Of a DNA stretch of 64,000 nucleotides, positions 18,073-27,085 are shown one piece after another. Position 1 is the first letter of the stretch. Each line of letters begins with the position of its first letter. The notes below the pieces were generated by a model that was not told the DNA's origin, did not search any database, and was given only the letters and a program-made list of their open reading frames with translations. The stretch is taken from contig NZ_CP126307.1 in NCBI RefSeq assembly GCF_030144325.1, positions 5,856,001 through 5,920,000 of the forward strand. Reading direction: 5' to 3'. Made by a program: the position numbers and the translations under genes. This DNA comes from Bosea vestrisii. Lineage in GTDB: Bacteria; Pseudomonadota; Alphaproteobacteria; Rhizobiales; Beijerinckiaceae.

Positions 18073-18756
18073 TCAGCCTGTCGGGTCGACTTTGAGGATA
18101 CGAAGCAGATCCTTCGCGAGCACTGCCGCTTCAGTACGGTTGCGGACATTGAGAGTGCGCATCAGTGCGGAGACGTGAATTTTCGCCGTTGGCTCGGCGA
18201 TATGGAGTGCCTGGGCAATCTCCCGGTTCGAAAGCCCGTCAGCGATCAGTGCCAGGACATCTTTCTGTCGACGCGTCAGCCCGAATGGGTCCTGCTGCGA
18301 ACCAACGGTACGGCGCTGTGGCGCTTCGCGAGCGCCATACCCTTCCGCAGAGGAGCCGAACGGTGTTAGGCCGCGTGGGACCGCAAGCCGTCCGGCCAGA
18401 ACCTCCTGAACAGCTTCGACGATCTCGTCATCCCGCTGTAGTTTCGAGATGAAGCCGTGAAAGCCTTCGGCGATATAGTGGAGAACCTGGTCGAACGTGC
18501 CATTGCCCGAGATGATGACATAACGCGTCGTCGTCGAGGCTCGCTTGAAGTCCCAGATGATCTGCGGGTCGGTAGAACCGGTCAGGTTCCGGCTGATGAG
18601 GGCGAGATGCAGGGGCTGGTCTTCCATCAGGCTGCGCATCAGGCCGTCGAAATCCGCAGCTTCGAGAAGCTCGGCTTCCGGCAGCGCAGCCTGCAGGATC
18701 GTGCGCAGACCCGTGCGGTAGAGCGCATGGTCGTCGGCAACGAGGATCCTTGTCAT
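18073..18756 (-). CDS. LuxR-type response regulator lacking the phosphoacceptor Asp
   Basis: A 227-residue NarL-like protein beginning MTRILVADDHALYRTGLRTI at ATG 18756. The acidic pair (ADDH) and the conserved Lys (FISKLQ) are present. The phosphoacceptor position reads LALISRNLTG, with Ser55 where family members have Asp (VLLDLNMPG). The C-terminal HTH is normal (LTRRQKDVLALIADGLSNRE, then IAEPTAKIHVSALMRTLNV). It therefore probably binds DNA without Asp phosphorylation. It is an orphan regulator lying between a second degenerate regulator and a complete two-component operon. A longer frame to 18873 is unlikely to be coding. Confidence 0.9.
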   Translation of the reverse strand: MTRILVADDHALYRTGLRTILQAALPEAELLEAADFDGLMRSLMEDQPLHLALISRNLTGSTDPQIIWDFKRASTTTRYVIISGNGTFDQVLHYIAEGFHGFISKLQRDDEIVEAVQEVLAGRLAVPRGLTPFGSSAEGYGAREAPQRRTVGSQQDPFGLTRRQKDVLALIADGLSNREIAQALHIAEPTAKIHVSALMRTLNVRNRTEAAVLAKDLLRILKVDPTG

Positions 18757-18996
18757 GTCGCGCCGCCGGTCTGATCGCTTTGCAATCGGGAGGCTCAACC
18801 GTGCTCGGGCTCCGCTGGTGGCGGGCAGCCCGAAGCGCGGGCTCCTAAGCCCCGGGATTTGTCGTAGCGGCAAAGGTTTTGTGAGTCGCCCGCTCTTCGG
18901 GAGATGGCGTTGCGTGATGCGTGGCGATTATTGTTTTAGCCGCGCCAAGTTGAGTACTCCGCACAAGCTAAATGCGATAGCTCAGCGCGCGATGGC

Positions 18997-19668
18997 TTAG
19001 CCGGCACTATCAACGTCGAGAATCCAGCCGTGACTGGCGCCATATCTGATGATGTCTAGGCGCGAGTGCAGCATCAGCTTCTTGCAGGCTCTGTAACGGT
19101 AGGTTTCGACCGATTTGATGCCGAGGCCGACGCGCCGGGCGATCTCCTTGTTGGAGTGGCCGACGGCTGCAAGTCGCAGGACCTGAGTTTCACGATAGGT
19201 CAACGTGCCGTTCGTGTTTGCCGGGATGGCGCCTGAGGCTGGACAAAGCTTGCGAATCCATTCCGAGCGGAAGTCTTCCAGATCGGAGTCGATGTAGACG
19301 CCGCCGCTCAGTACCGTTCTGATCGCCTGTACGATCTTTTCGCTTGCCGAGGCTTTGAGGACATAGCCGCGAATGCCGATCCTCAGTGCCTTCTGGACAT
19401 AGCTCGGCTCCTCATAGTGCGTCAGCATCACGATCCGTGTGTCGGGCGCTCCTTCGAGGATGCGCTCTGCCAACATCAGACCGCTCATGCCGGGCAGTCC
19501 CATGTCGAGGACGGCGATGTCGGGGCATTCGCCGCGGACGAGCGCGAGCGCCTCGGATGCACAGGTCGCTTTTCCGACAAGTTCAAGATCGGGCAAGCCG
19601 AGCACAAGCGCCTGCAGGCCGGCGAGAACAACAGGATGGTCGTCGACGAGAATGAGACGTGCCGTCAT
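18997..19668 (-). CDS. NarL/FixJ-family response regulator (canonical)
   Basis: A 223-residue protein: receiver with acidic pair (LVDDHPVVLAG), phosphoacceptor Asp in PDIAVLDMGLPG, conserved Lys (YVLKASAS), and LuxR-type HTH (LTYRETQVLRLAAVGHSNKE then GIKSVETYRYRACKKL). Its ATG overlaps the stop of the upstream kinase gene (ATGA at 19665-19668), so it is translationally coupled to it and is its partner. Unlike the two neighbouring regulators it keeps every phosphorylation residue. Likely targets are local (inference). Confidence 0.93.
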   Translation of the reverse strand: MTARLILVDDHPVVLAGLQALVLGLPDLELVGKATCASEALALVRGECPDIAVLDMGLPGMSGLMLAERILEGAPDTRIVMLTHYEEPSYVQKALRIGIRGYVLKASASEKIVQAIRTVLSGGVYIDSDLEDFRSEWIRKLCPASGAIPANTNGTLTYRETQVLRLAAVGHSNKEIARRVGLGIKSVETYRYRACKKLMLHSRLDIIRYGASHGWILDVDSAG

Positions 19669-20843
19669 GACGGAACAATTCCATGCAAGTCGGAGGCCAG
19701 TGGAGCAGTGGCCGTGACAATCGTGCCCTTGCCCAAACGCGGGCCGATCGTAAGCGTTCCATTGATGTCGGCCAGGCGTTGCCGCATTCCGCGGAGGCCG
19801 ATGCCGGCGTCGCTGCCTTTCAGATGCATCGCTTCCCCGGACAGGCCTATGCCATCATCGGCTATGGCCAGCGAGGCTAAGCTATCGGTGAATTCCAAGA
19901 TGACATCGACTTTGCGCGCGCCGAATGCATGCTTGAGCACGTTCGTCAGGGCTTCCTGAGCGACCCGGTACAGCGTGTTCTCGATGTCGACCGGCAATGC
20001 AGCCGGTCCGCTTCCCTTCTTCTTGAAAGAGAAGGCCAGCCTGCCGTCGGTCGCAACCGATGCGACCATGGATTCGATGGCGCGCTCGAAGCCGAGTTCT
20101 TCGATGATGCGAGGCCGCCCGTTGACGACGGCATGGTGGATCTTGCGCCCGACCCCGGCAATGTGCTCGGCAATTTCTTCGAGCCGTTTTTTTGCGGGCC
20201 CTTTCGCACCGTCCTGCAAGGCCTGTAATGCTGCGAGGACGAGGGCCATCTCCTGTCCGGCATGATCATGCAGGTCGCGGGCGATGCGTTCGCGCTCGTC
20301 ACAGCGGATGTGATTGATCTCGTCCTGCAGTTCGTGCGTTCGCGCCTCCACGACGCGCAGCGCTTCAGCGACGAAGCAATATTGTTCGACCAGCCGCAGG
20401 CGGTCGCTGCGCAACTCGTCGAACTGCTGCACGGCAACACGTTGCTGCCGCTCCGCCGTTAAGCGCCGTATCCGCTCCGCAGCTGCGGAAAACCGTGTAT
20501 CGAGGGCCGGAAACAGACGTAGAAGAAGCGTGGCCGGGCGGCTTCGACGTCGGGGGACCAGCACATTGCCGAAGCAGCGATAGTCGATTGTGCCATCCGG
20601 ACCGTGAAAACTGACCGGTTGGATCAATGGCTGCCGCGAGCCCGAGCAGGCGAGAAGATAGGTCTGCAAGGTCTCGACCCCGCTCGAGCACATATCGAGC
20701 AGCGACGAGATCGAACTCGCGGGATTGAGAAGCTGGCTAGCGGCACGATTGAACGCGTGGACACTTCCATCGCTCAAAGCGATGACCGACGGCTCGAGAT
20801 AGGTCTCGAGGTCTAGTTCATGCCGAAGCTGTAGATGCATCAT
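19665..20843 (-). CDS. Sensor histidine kinase, NarX/DegS type (HisKA_3), soluble
   Basis: A 392-residue protein without membrane segments. The N-terminus looks PAS-like (DLETYLEPSVIALSDGSVHA). A coiled coil (about 125-190) leads to the HisKA_3 phosphoacceptor motif ERIARDLHDHAGQEMALVL. The ATP-binding domain has TLYRVAQEALTNVLKHA (N box) and the IADDGIGL and GIGLRGMRQRL glycine motifs. It overlaps the MetOD1 gene upstream by 26 bp and the response regulator by 4 bp, so the three form one operon. The MetOD1 protein may supply its sensory input. Confidence 0.92.
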   Translation of the reverse strand: MMHLQLRHELDLETYLEPSVIALSDGSVHAFNRAASQLLNPASSISSLLDMCSSGVETLQTYLLACSGSRQPLIQPVSFHGPDGTIDYRCFGNVLVPRRRSRPATLLLRLFPALDTRFSAAAERIRRLTAERQQRVAVQQFDELRSDRLRLVEQYCFVAEALRVVEARTHELQDEINHIRCDERERIARDLHDHAGQEMALVLAALQALQDGAKGPAKKRLEEIAEHIAGVGRKIHHAVVNGRPRIIEELGFERAIESMVASVATDGRLAFSFKKKGSGPAALPVDIENTLYRVAQEALTNVLKHAFGARKVDVILEFTDSLASLAIADDGIGLSGEAMHLKGSDAGIGLRGMRQRLADINGTLTIGPRLGKGTIVTATAPLASDLHGIVPS

Positions 20844-21375
20844 CTCGGAAGTATTCCCTCGTATCGAGGCCCAATTCCGTTCGCTTCAGATGAAGGACTA
20901 CGCGGCAGCCAGGGGCCCCTCTGGCGATCGTCTGCTCGAGATCCACCGCAGCGTATCCGACCGTGTTGGCGGCGATCCGGCCGAAGATGTTCGAGGTCAG
21001 CATGCAGAGGGACGGGTGGTTTGCTGCGGCCTTGCCGAGAGGGCAGGCGCAATTCCCGAAGACGATGTGGTCGTCGTCTTGCTCGATCACGGAAAAGCTC
21101 CCGCCTGCGCGGTTCTTAAGATCGATGAGGACGTCGACCAGCTGGTTTCGGTTGAGGTGTTGGGTGCCCAGTGCCGCCTTGTACTGTTTCTCGATGTCGG
21201 CTCCCAACCGCGCGGCGATGCTGCTGACATAGGCACATGCATCCTCGATCCCCGCTATGGTCTCCAACAGCTCCGCCATGCTCCCGACCAGGGCGTTGAA
21301 AAGACCGTGATGGTCGAATTCGATCTTAAGCGAGCCGATGCTTGGCAGCGTCACGTTGGTGGCGGATGGGGTCAC
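20818..21375 (-). CDS. Methanogen output domain 1 (MetOD1)-like protein
   Basis: A 185-residue cytoplasmic protein. The C-terminal two thirds match the MetOD1 type: VLIDLKNRAGGSFSVIEQDD, then FGNCACPLGKAAANHPSLCM, then TSNIFGRIAANTVGYAAVDL and APGCRVVLHLK. Cys residues in CACP, PSLC and PGC could bind a metal or sense redox state; that is inference. It is the first gene of an operon with a soluble histidine kinase and a NarL-type regulator, so it is a candidate sensory module. Family members are often found beside kinases in rhizobia; their function is not established. Confidence 0.75.
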   Translation of the reverse strand: MTPSATNVTLPSIGSLKIEFDHHGLFNALVGSMAELLETIAGIEDACAYVSSIAARLGADIEKQYKAALGTQHLNRNQLVDVLIDLKNRAGGSFSVIEQDDDHIVFGNCACPLGKAAANHPSLCMLTSNIFGRIAANTVGYAAVDLEQTIARGAPGCRVVLHLKRTELGLDTREYFRDDASTASA

Positions 21376-21755
21376 GATGACTGGCCTCCAGAGCGAGGTG
21401 CTGTTTCACTAAGGGCGCCCCTTGGCATTGGTGAAAGGTCGCTCCCGGGTCCAATGGAGAAAGGGTTCCTTTCTCGACAATGATGGTCCATTTGCTCTAC
21501 TTAGGGGCTCCGGCCGTATTGAATTATGGGCGCTCAAACTTGAATTCAACGCACGAAGTATCGAAGCTCTTTGACGGTATATATTCTAATCCTGCGACAT
21601 GAAATTCTTTTAAACGTAGGCCTTATCAGCATTCCATAATTTTCAAAATTTTAGATGTCATTATAATATTTAGATCAGAACGCCCGTTAGATTATTTGGA
21701 TGGTTCGTTTGCCCGCCACGAAGGCACCGGAGATTCTCCCCGAAGGGAGAAAGAT
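21376..21755. other. AT-rich intergenic region upstream of the MetOD1-kinase operon
   Basis: About 380 bp that includes a markedly AT-rich stretch (roughly 21510-21700), unlike the surrounding DNA. It holds a perfect 10-bp palindrome TTGAATTCAA at 21540-21549 and runs such as CATAATTTTCAAAATTTTAG near 21635-21655. It probably contains promoters for the leftward sensor operon and for the small rightward frame at 21756. No RNA gene was recognised. Confidence 0.4.
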
Positions 21756-22100
21756 ATGAAAGCTGTCAGACTAGCGATCGGTGTGGCAGGCGAGGTAATT
21801 CAACGCGATCTCAAAACTTGGAATGCGCATCTTGGAGGTGATAATAGCAGCTTATTTGTGAGGCGTCTGCCGAAATTTGAACTATGTAGTACTGAAAGGA
21901 TTTTTTACAGGGGTTATTCTAACATAGGTTGCATTTGGGGGTGCAGGTGCGATCGAGCGCGTTTGGCGAGAACCAAAAGAGAACAAAAAGCTCTGGTAAT
22001 TTGTACGAATATCGAAGGAATTCCGTCTGATGCGAAATATAGTCAGGTCGCTGAACGGGCTGTGTTATGTTATTCTGCGTCAGTTTTAGGCTTTGGCTAA
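21756..22100 (+). CDS. Hypothetical protein, low confidence
   Basis: A 114-codon frame beginning MKAVRLAIGVAGEVIQRDLK. A good ribosome-binding site (AAGGGAGA about 6-8 bases before the ATG) favours it. Against it, the DNA is AT-rich, codon use differs from neighbours, and the protein shows no known domain. It is rich in Cys and Arg in its middle part (IGCIWGCRCDRARLARTK). If real, it is probably acquired DNA. It could equally be a chance frame in a non-coding region, followed by a further 190 bp of AT-rich sequence to 22291 in which I see nothing. Confidence 0.25.
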   Translation: MKAVRLAIGVAGEVIQRDLKTWNAHLGGDNSSLFVRRLPKFELCSTERIFYRGYSNIGCIWGCRCDRARLARTKREQKALVICTNIEGIPSDAKYSQVAERAVLCYSASVLGFG

Positions 22101-22291
22101 GATAGATTTCACAAATATTCTCGTATGCAGGGGGTTTTTAGCCTACTCGAGCCGCCTGAGATTCGAATAACTGGGAAAGGTCAGCGGAGACAACTTGATT
22201 GACGAGAATGTTATGATCTTCACGATCATGTGACGGTTTCTCCGCGATAGTCCTGCCGAAACGCTGAATTCACACCGAGTACTTAACATGA

Positions 22292-23203
22292 TTATGAGCT
22301 GCCATTCGCATTCTCTGGGGCTCGCGCTCCACCTGCTGCCGATCGCGAGGCGAGCAATTTTGAGCGACGATCTCGCTGGCGCAGATGCCAGGCCACTAGC
22401 TTCCGAAGCCGCCTCCAGGCGAATGGCACGAAGCTTTGCTCGGAATGGTCTTTCGGCGTGCGTAGCACCAGGCCTGGATCGATGAGCATCGTCCCGCCGG
22501 TCAGACCGGCGAGGCTGCGGTTGAAGACCAGGTGCTCGCAGATGCTGGAGCCGGCTTGAAGGTAGCTTCCGAGGCGGTAGGTATCGGCACGATAGAGACA
22601 CAGGCCATTGAAACTCGATGAGCATGTGATCTCGCGATCGTCCGTAAGCGCTCGCTGGTGCGGATAAATCCGTGACCGGAAGAAGCGGTAGTACTCGAAG
22701 ATGTCGACCCGGCTCTTCGCGAGGTCATCAAGAAGCGTCTCGAACGATCGATGCTCGTCCTCGAATGCCAGCAGGTCGTAATAGTGCGGGCGAGAGGTCG
22801 CCGACACGCCGAAAATCCCCGGCTGCTCGAGTTTCAATGCCGCTGCGAGGAGGGCCGCGACCGAAGGTGGCGCGGCGATGACGTTGTCGATATCGACGAC
22901 GCAGACGAAACGGGCTTCGACGCCGGACGCTTCGAGTTCACTCTTGAGCCGCTCGCGGCCCAGTGCCATCCGCCGGAGCCGCTCGGGCTCGTCTGCCATG
23001 AAAGGGGTTGGAACAAGGATAATCTCTCCTCGCGCCTCCGCACGCTGAAGCAGCAGCCGCGTCCCGTCTTGCGATCCGTTCTCGCCGACGAAGGCAGCCA
23101 CGCTCATGCCCTTGCGTCGAAGCGTCTCGATCAGTGCCAGGAAGCGCGGGATCGTCGTCGCGCAATCCTTGGCCAAAGCCAGGAAGGCGAAATCCCGCTG
23201 CAT
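22292..23203 (-). CDS. Glycosyltransferase, GT-A fold, CAP59/GT69-like
   Basis: A 303-residue protein whose likely start is ATG 23203 (MQRDFAFLALAKDCATTIPR), 15 bp downstream of the methyltransferase stop. Motifs in order: FVGENGSQDGTRLLLQ, a MADEPERLRRMALGRERLK segment, and a DxD-type motif CVVDIDNVI. This order (E-G-S-x-D-x-T, then arginine-rich helix, then D-x-D) resembles CAP59-type transferases. The C-terminus is basic. The longer frame to 23554 is a shadow of the methyltransferase gene. It is probably a polysaccharide glycosyltransferase working with its neighbour; the sugar is unknown. Confidence 0.75.
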   Translation of the reverse strand: MQRDFAFLALAKDCATTIPRFLALIETLRRKGMSVAAFVGENGSQDGTRLLLQRAEARGEIILVPTPFMADEPERLRRMALGRERLKSELEASGVEARFVCVVDIDNVIAAPPSVAALLAAALKLEQPGIFGVSATSRPHYYDLLAFEDEHRSFETLLDDLAKSRVDIFEYYRFFRSRIYPHQRALTDDREITCSSSFNGLCLYRADTYRLGSYLQAGSSICEHLVFNRSLAGLTGGTMLIDPGLVLRTPKDHSEQSFVPFAWRRLRKLVAWHLRQRDRRSKLLASRSAAGGARAPENANGSS

Positions 23204-23217
23204 GGCTTCCGCTTGCT

Positions 23218-23874
23218 TCACGTCTCCGAGTTCCTGATGGCGATCAGCGATTTCGGCAGGAACAGGACATTCTCGGTCAGGATCTCGGCATCCGGAAAGA
23301 GGTCGGCAAGCTGAGCCCGGTCGAGCATGGACGTGCCTTCGACGATCTGCATGGCGTGGTCGAGCGAGGTCGCCTTCGCATAGAAGCCGCGGGACTTGCT
23401 CGATACCAGCCGTCGCTGCAGCGGCTGCGGCAGCCAGTGCATGATCGGCGCGTTGCTGTGCGGGTCGAGTGGAAACCAGAAGTTCGGCGTCTGCACGTAA
23501 TAGTTCGGTGCCAGACGTCTGATCTCCGCCGCGACGCGCTTCATATCGGCCCATCGGCCGACATGCTCGATCAACGAGTTGGAGTGGACGAAATCGAAGC
23601 TCTGATCACCGAATTGCGCGACGTCGCGCGCATCTCCTTGGATGACGTGAAAGCGCGGGTCGGATGATTGCTGCTTGGCTTCGATGTTCAAAAGAGAGAT
23701 TTCGACACCCGACGCCGGGAGGTCGAAGTGCCAGTAATCGGCGTCGCCGCCCATGTCGAGAATCCGGCAGGAGCCCCGCTTCTTCACCACGGCATCGATG
23801 ATCGGGCGGACATACGTTCTGAACCGCTCCTCGCGGAACTGCGAGCGGCGGAACGATCGCGGAATCATGTTCAT
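23218..23874 (-). CDS. Class I SAM-dependent methyltransferase
   Basis: A 218-residue protein from ATG 23874 (MNMIPRSFRRSQFREERFR); ATG 23934, 23916 and 23868 are alternatives and ribosome-binding sites do not separate them. The SAM-binding glycine motif is ILDMGGDADYWHF; an acidic residue follows in SLLNIEAK; motif II/III lies in FDFVHSNSLIEHVGRW, and a late YYVQTPNFWFPLDPHSN stretch is typical of glycan-modifying methyltransferases. It is coupled to the glycosyltransferase downstream, so it probably methylates a sugar or a polysaccharide intermediate. Confidence 0.85.
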   Translation of the reverse strand: MNMIPRSFRRSQFREERFRTYVRPIIDAVVKKRGSCRILDMGGDADYWHFDLPASGVEISLLNIEAKQQSSDPRFHVIQGDARDVAQFGDQSFDFVHSNSLIEHVGRWADMKRVAAEIRRLAPNYYVQTPNFWFPLDPHSNAPIMHWLPQPLQRRLVSSKSRGFYAKATSLDHAMQIVEGTSMLDRAQLADLFPDAEILTENVLFLPKSLIAIRNSET

Positions 23875-24006
23875 GAGCTCTTTGCCTCGCGATGCCGCGC
23901 CGGTTCCGGAGGGCATGATCCTAGAGATAATCATACCGTCGGCAGCCCGGTCCGACGGCTGAGCCCCTGGGCTTGCGGACTAAGCCGTTCTGGGCAGATG
24001 GGCAGC

Positions 24007-26870
24007 CTAGTCTGGACGGGCCAGCCGGCCGCTGGCTTCCTGGCCAAGGCTGCGGAACGTTTCGTAAGAGATGGGCTCGTGCCCCCAGATCAAGAAAGGG
24101 GCATTCATCGGCCGGCGTAGCACATAGGTATTGCGGTCGAACTGGTTTCCACCCGTTTCGATGATCCCGAAATTCGGATTTGAAGGCGTGACGTCGCTGG
24201 CCCCGCCGGACAGGCCGGTGTCGCCCTCATAGATGATCTCGTTGTCGTGCACCGCGTTGCGGGCGGTCCGGTAGAGCAGCGGGCTCGCAGCGTCTCGCCG
24301 GTTAGATTGGCCCAATCGCTCGCGCCCCTGATCGACGATGACGATCCCGCTGCTGCCGTCGGCGACGGTGACAGTATTCCCGTAGACGCTGACGCCCTCC
24401 GATGCGGCGATCTGGATGCCGGCACCCCACACCCAGGCGCTGCCTTGCTGGCCGCCGCGCCCAGTCCCGTTCAGGCGAACGATATTGTTGCGGATAATGG
24501 CATCGAAACTGATCTCGTAGAAGATTCCGGCATCCGAATTGCGCTCGACGAGGTTGTTCTCGAACAGGACGTGGCGGCAGTCGACATCGCACCACAGACC
24601 CGAGCCGTAATTGTCGTGCACGTGGTTGCCGCGCAGCGTCAGTCGCTCGACCTTGCCTGCCTTGACACCGCCGGCCTCCCAGGCGGCGTCGAAGCCGTAG
24701 GTGTTGTTCTCGTGGATCTCGTTGCCCTCGATCAGGACGTCGGCGCCATTCGGCGAGATCCCGAGCTGGCCGTTGTGATGAACCTTGTTGTTGCGGACGA
24801 TGCTCCGCTCGCCGGTCGCGATTCCCGAGCCGCCGTTGAAGCGGACCTCGTTGCCTTCGATCAACCAGTCCGTGGCCCGGGGATTCTCGTCGCCGAAGAT
24901 CGCTCCCTGTTGGGCCGGCGTCGCATATTTCTCGACGATCAGGCCTTTGACGGTGACGCCGCGCGCGCCTGCATTGTTGAAGGCATAGAGCTGCCGCGTT
25001 CTCTCCAGGGCACGGCCTCGCGGATCGTCCGCGAGATAACTCAGGCCGGTTGCAGCATCGGCAAAGACGCTGCCAGACCGTAGGTCGGCGCGGTCGGCGA
25101 CCGGCTCCAGCGGCTGACCGTCGAGAAAGAAGCGCCGCGGATCGTTGCAGCGAGGCCGCAAGGTCAGGCAGGTGCCGAACGGTTTGATCGCAAGCCTCGG
25201 TGTGGCCGTTACCCAAAAGGCTCCCTCCCGGCGAATGTCCGTGACCAGTTCGGCCCCGTTCAGCACTGCGCCGGGCTGGCCGATGAAGACCTGCCTGTCC
25301 TTGGGCGCGATCAGTTGCGCTCGGTGAGTGCCGGCCGCGATGCAGAACGTCGCGCCTGGGGGAGCCTTGTCGACGAGGGCCTGAATGGAGGCGCCGACCG
25401 GGACCAAGATCGAACCGGTCGGGCAGGGGGCACTGTCAGCCGCTTCGGACGGAGGGGCCCCTAGCCATGTCGCCGCGCCGAGGAGAGCCGCGCCCGCGAT
25501 GCTCGCGCCGTTGCGCCCCACGGGTCGGGCGCGCGCGGGCTCCTCGACAACATGCCAGGCGCGATAGACCATCAGCGAACCGAAGCCGATCCCGAACAGG
25601 ATCCAGAAGGGAATGCCGAGCATCGGCCCCTCGAGCGCGACGTCGAAGGATGCGTCGATGATGATCGAGGCGAGATAGCAGACCAGGAAGACGAAGTAGC
25701 GCGCCCAGTCGAGGTCGCCGCGCCGCCAGGCGAGATGGGCGGCTCGCAAGAGCGCGATGGTCCAGCTGCCGATGGCCAGGAGCCAGAGGGCCAGCCCTGG
25801 CACGCCGCCTCTGCCGAGATAGGTCATGTGCACGCTATGGGGGCTGCGCAGGGTCGGGCCGCCGCGTTCGAGGCCGACCACGAACCCGTCCGCCTCCGCC
25901 AGATTGATGCCGAAGCCCTTGCCGGTCCAGAAATAGGGGCCGTGGACGGTGTAGTCGCGGATGGCCTGCCACCAGCCCAGCCGCCACTGCTTGGTGCCGT
26001 CGAGATTGTTGGCGTCGCTCGATCCGGCGACGCTCGCGAGGTTCTCCACGACGGCGGCGGCGCTGATGGGCCGCTCGCCTCGCGGCAGGTCGATCTCCAG
26101 ATCGGCGGCGTAGGCAACCAGCAGGAAGAGCGTGAGGCCGCCGGCGATGGTGGCGAGGCGAGCTGACTGACCGGTCAGGACCATCGCCAGGAGCAATGGG
26201 ACCAGCAAGGCCAGCATGCCGCCGCGGCTCTGGCTGGCGATGAGCAGGGCTGCGCCGAGAGCGACGATCAGCCAGGTGCGGCCGACCTTGCAAAGACCGA
26301 CCAGCACGAGCACGAGCGCGCCGCAAAGATGCGCTGCGAGCTCCCCGAGCGCACCGAGATGATCTCGACATTCTGCCCGGGCAGCTTCGGGATCGAGGCG
26401 CCGAAGAACCGGGCGATGAGATAGAGCACGATCGCAATCGGGATGAGCACGCGCGCGTGCACCCTGAAATAGCCGACGATCTGGGCGATGCGGATCGGGC
26501 GCTCCACCAGCAGCGCCGCGACGATGAAGGCGAAACCGCCGTAAAGTGCGACCGCCCCGTCCCGCAACGCGTCGACCCCGTAGGCGCCGATCCCTTGCAG
26601 CGTCCGCAGCAGGACCCAGGCCATGAGCAATGCCGCGCTGACGGCCGGCACCGTTGTGAGCAGCGACGTCGCGCAGCCTGATGCCAGGAAGGCGAGCAGT
26701 CCGAGCGCGAACAGCATCTCGCCGACGAAAAGCGGCGGCAGGCCGAGATAGGCAAAGCTCTTGCCCAGGACGACATATCCAGCAAAGCCGAGCGCCAGGA
26801 TCGGCAGATAGCGATCGGTCGCCCGCCTATCGGTGGCGGCGGCGATCGGTGCTCGTGATATTCGTCTCAC
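24007..26870 (-). CDS. O-antigen polymerase/ligase-like (Wzy/WaaL) protein joined to a beta-helix domain, frameshifted
   Basis: The first frame (ATG 26870 to about 26345) encodes the N-terminal membrane segments, ending NVEIISVRSG. The second, in which reading continues to 24007, carries the rest of the polymerase, including LIASQSRGGMLAL and the large periplasmic loop with SPHSVHMTYLGRGGVPGLAL. Adding one G to the G-run opposite 26343-26346 joins them into about 954 residues. After the last membrane helix a hydrophobic stretch (GAALLGAATWLG) leads to a right-handed parallel beta-helix of about 480 residues. It has repeated N-x-V/I turns (LIEGNEVRFNGGSGI, VLFENNLVERN). The beta-helix may act on or shape the polymer outside the membrane. 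As given the gene is broken. Confidence 0.75.
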
Positions 26871-27085
26871 TGCCGACCCTCGCTCGGCGCGGCGGTTGCC
26901 GGCGCGCGGCGAAGGTATCCCTCCGCCGGGTCCAGGCAGGGATGGGCATCCGAGGTAGCCATGCCGGCGGGCCGTTCAGGTGATCTTCCTTTTAGGCAGC
27001 CCCTATGCCCAGCGCCGTCGGCGAGAGGACGCCGCTAGACTTCGCTCCGAGATGATGCGGCCGAGTAATCGTCAACGGAGATCGG

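Noticed and set aside
23204..23554. N-terminal extension of the glycosyltransferase to 23554
   Set aside because: The extra 117 residues overlap the methyltransferase gene out of frame and are low-complexity; the family-like sequence begins at the ATG at 23203.
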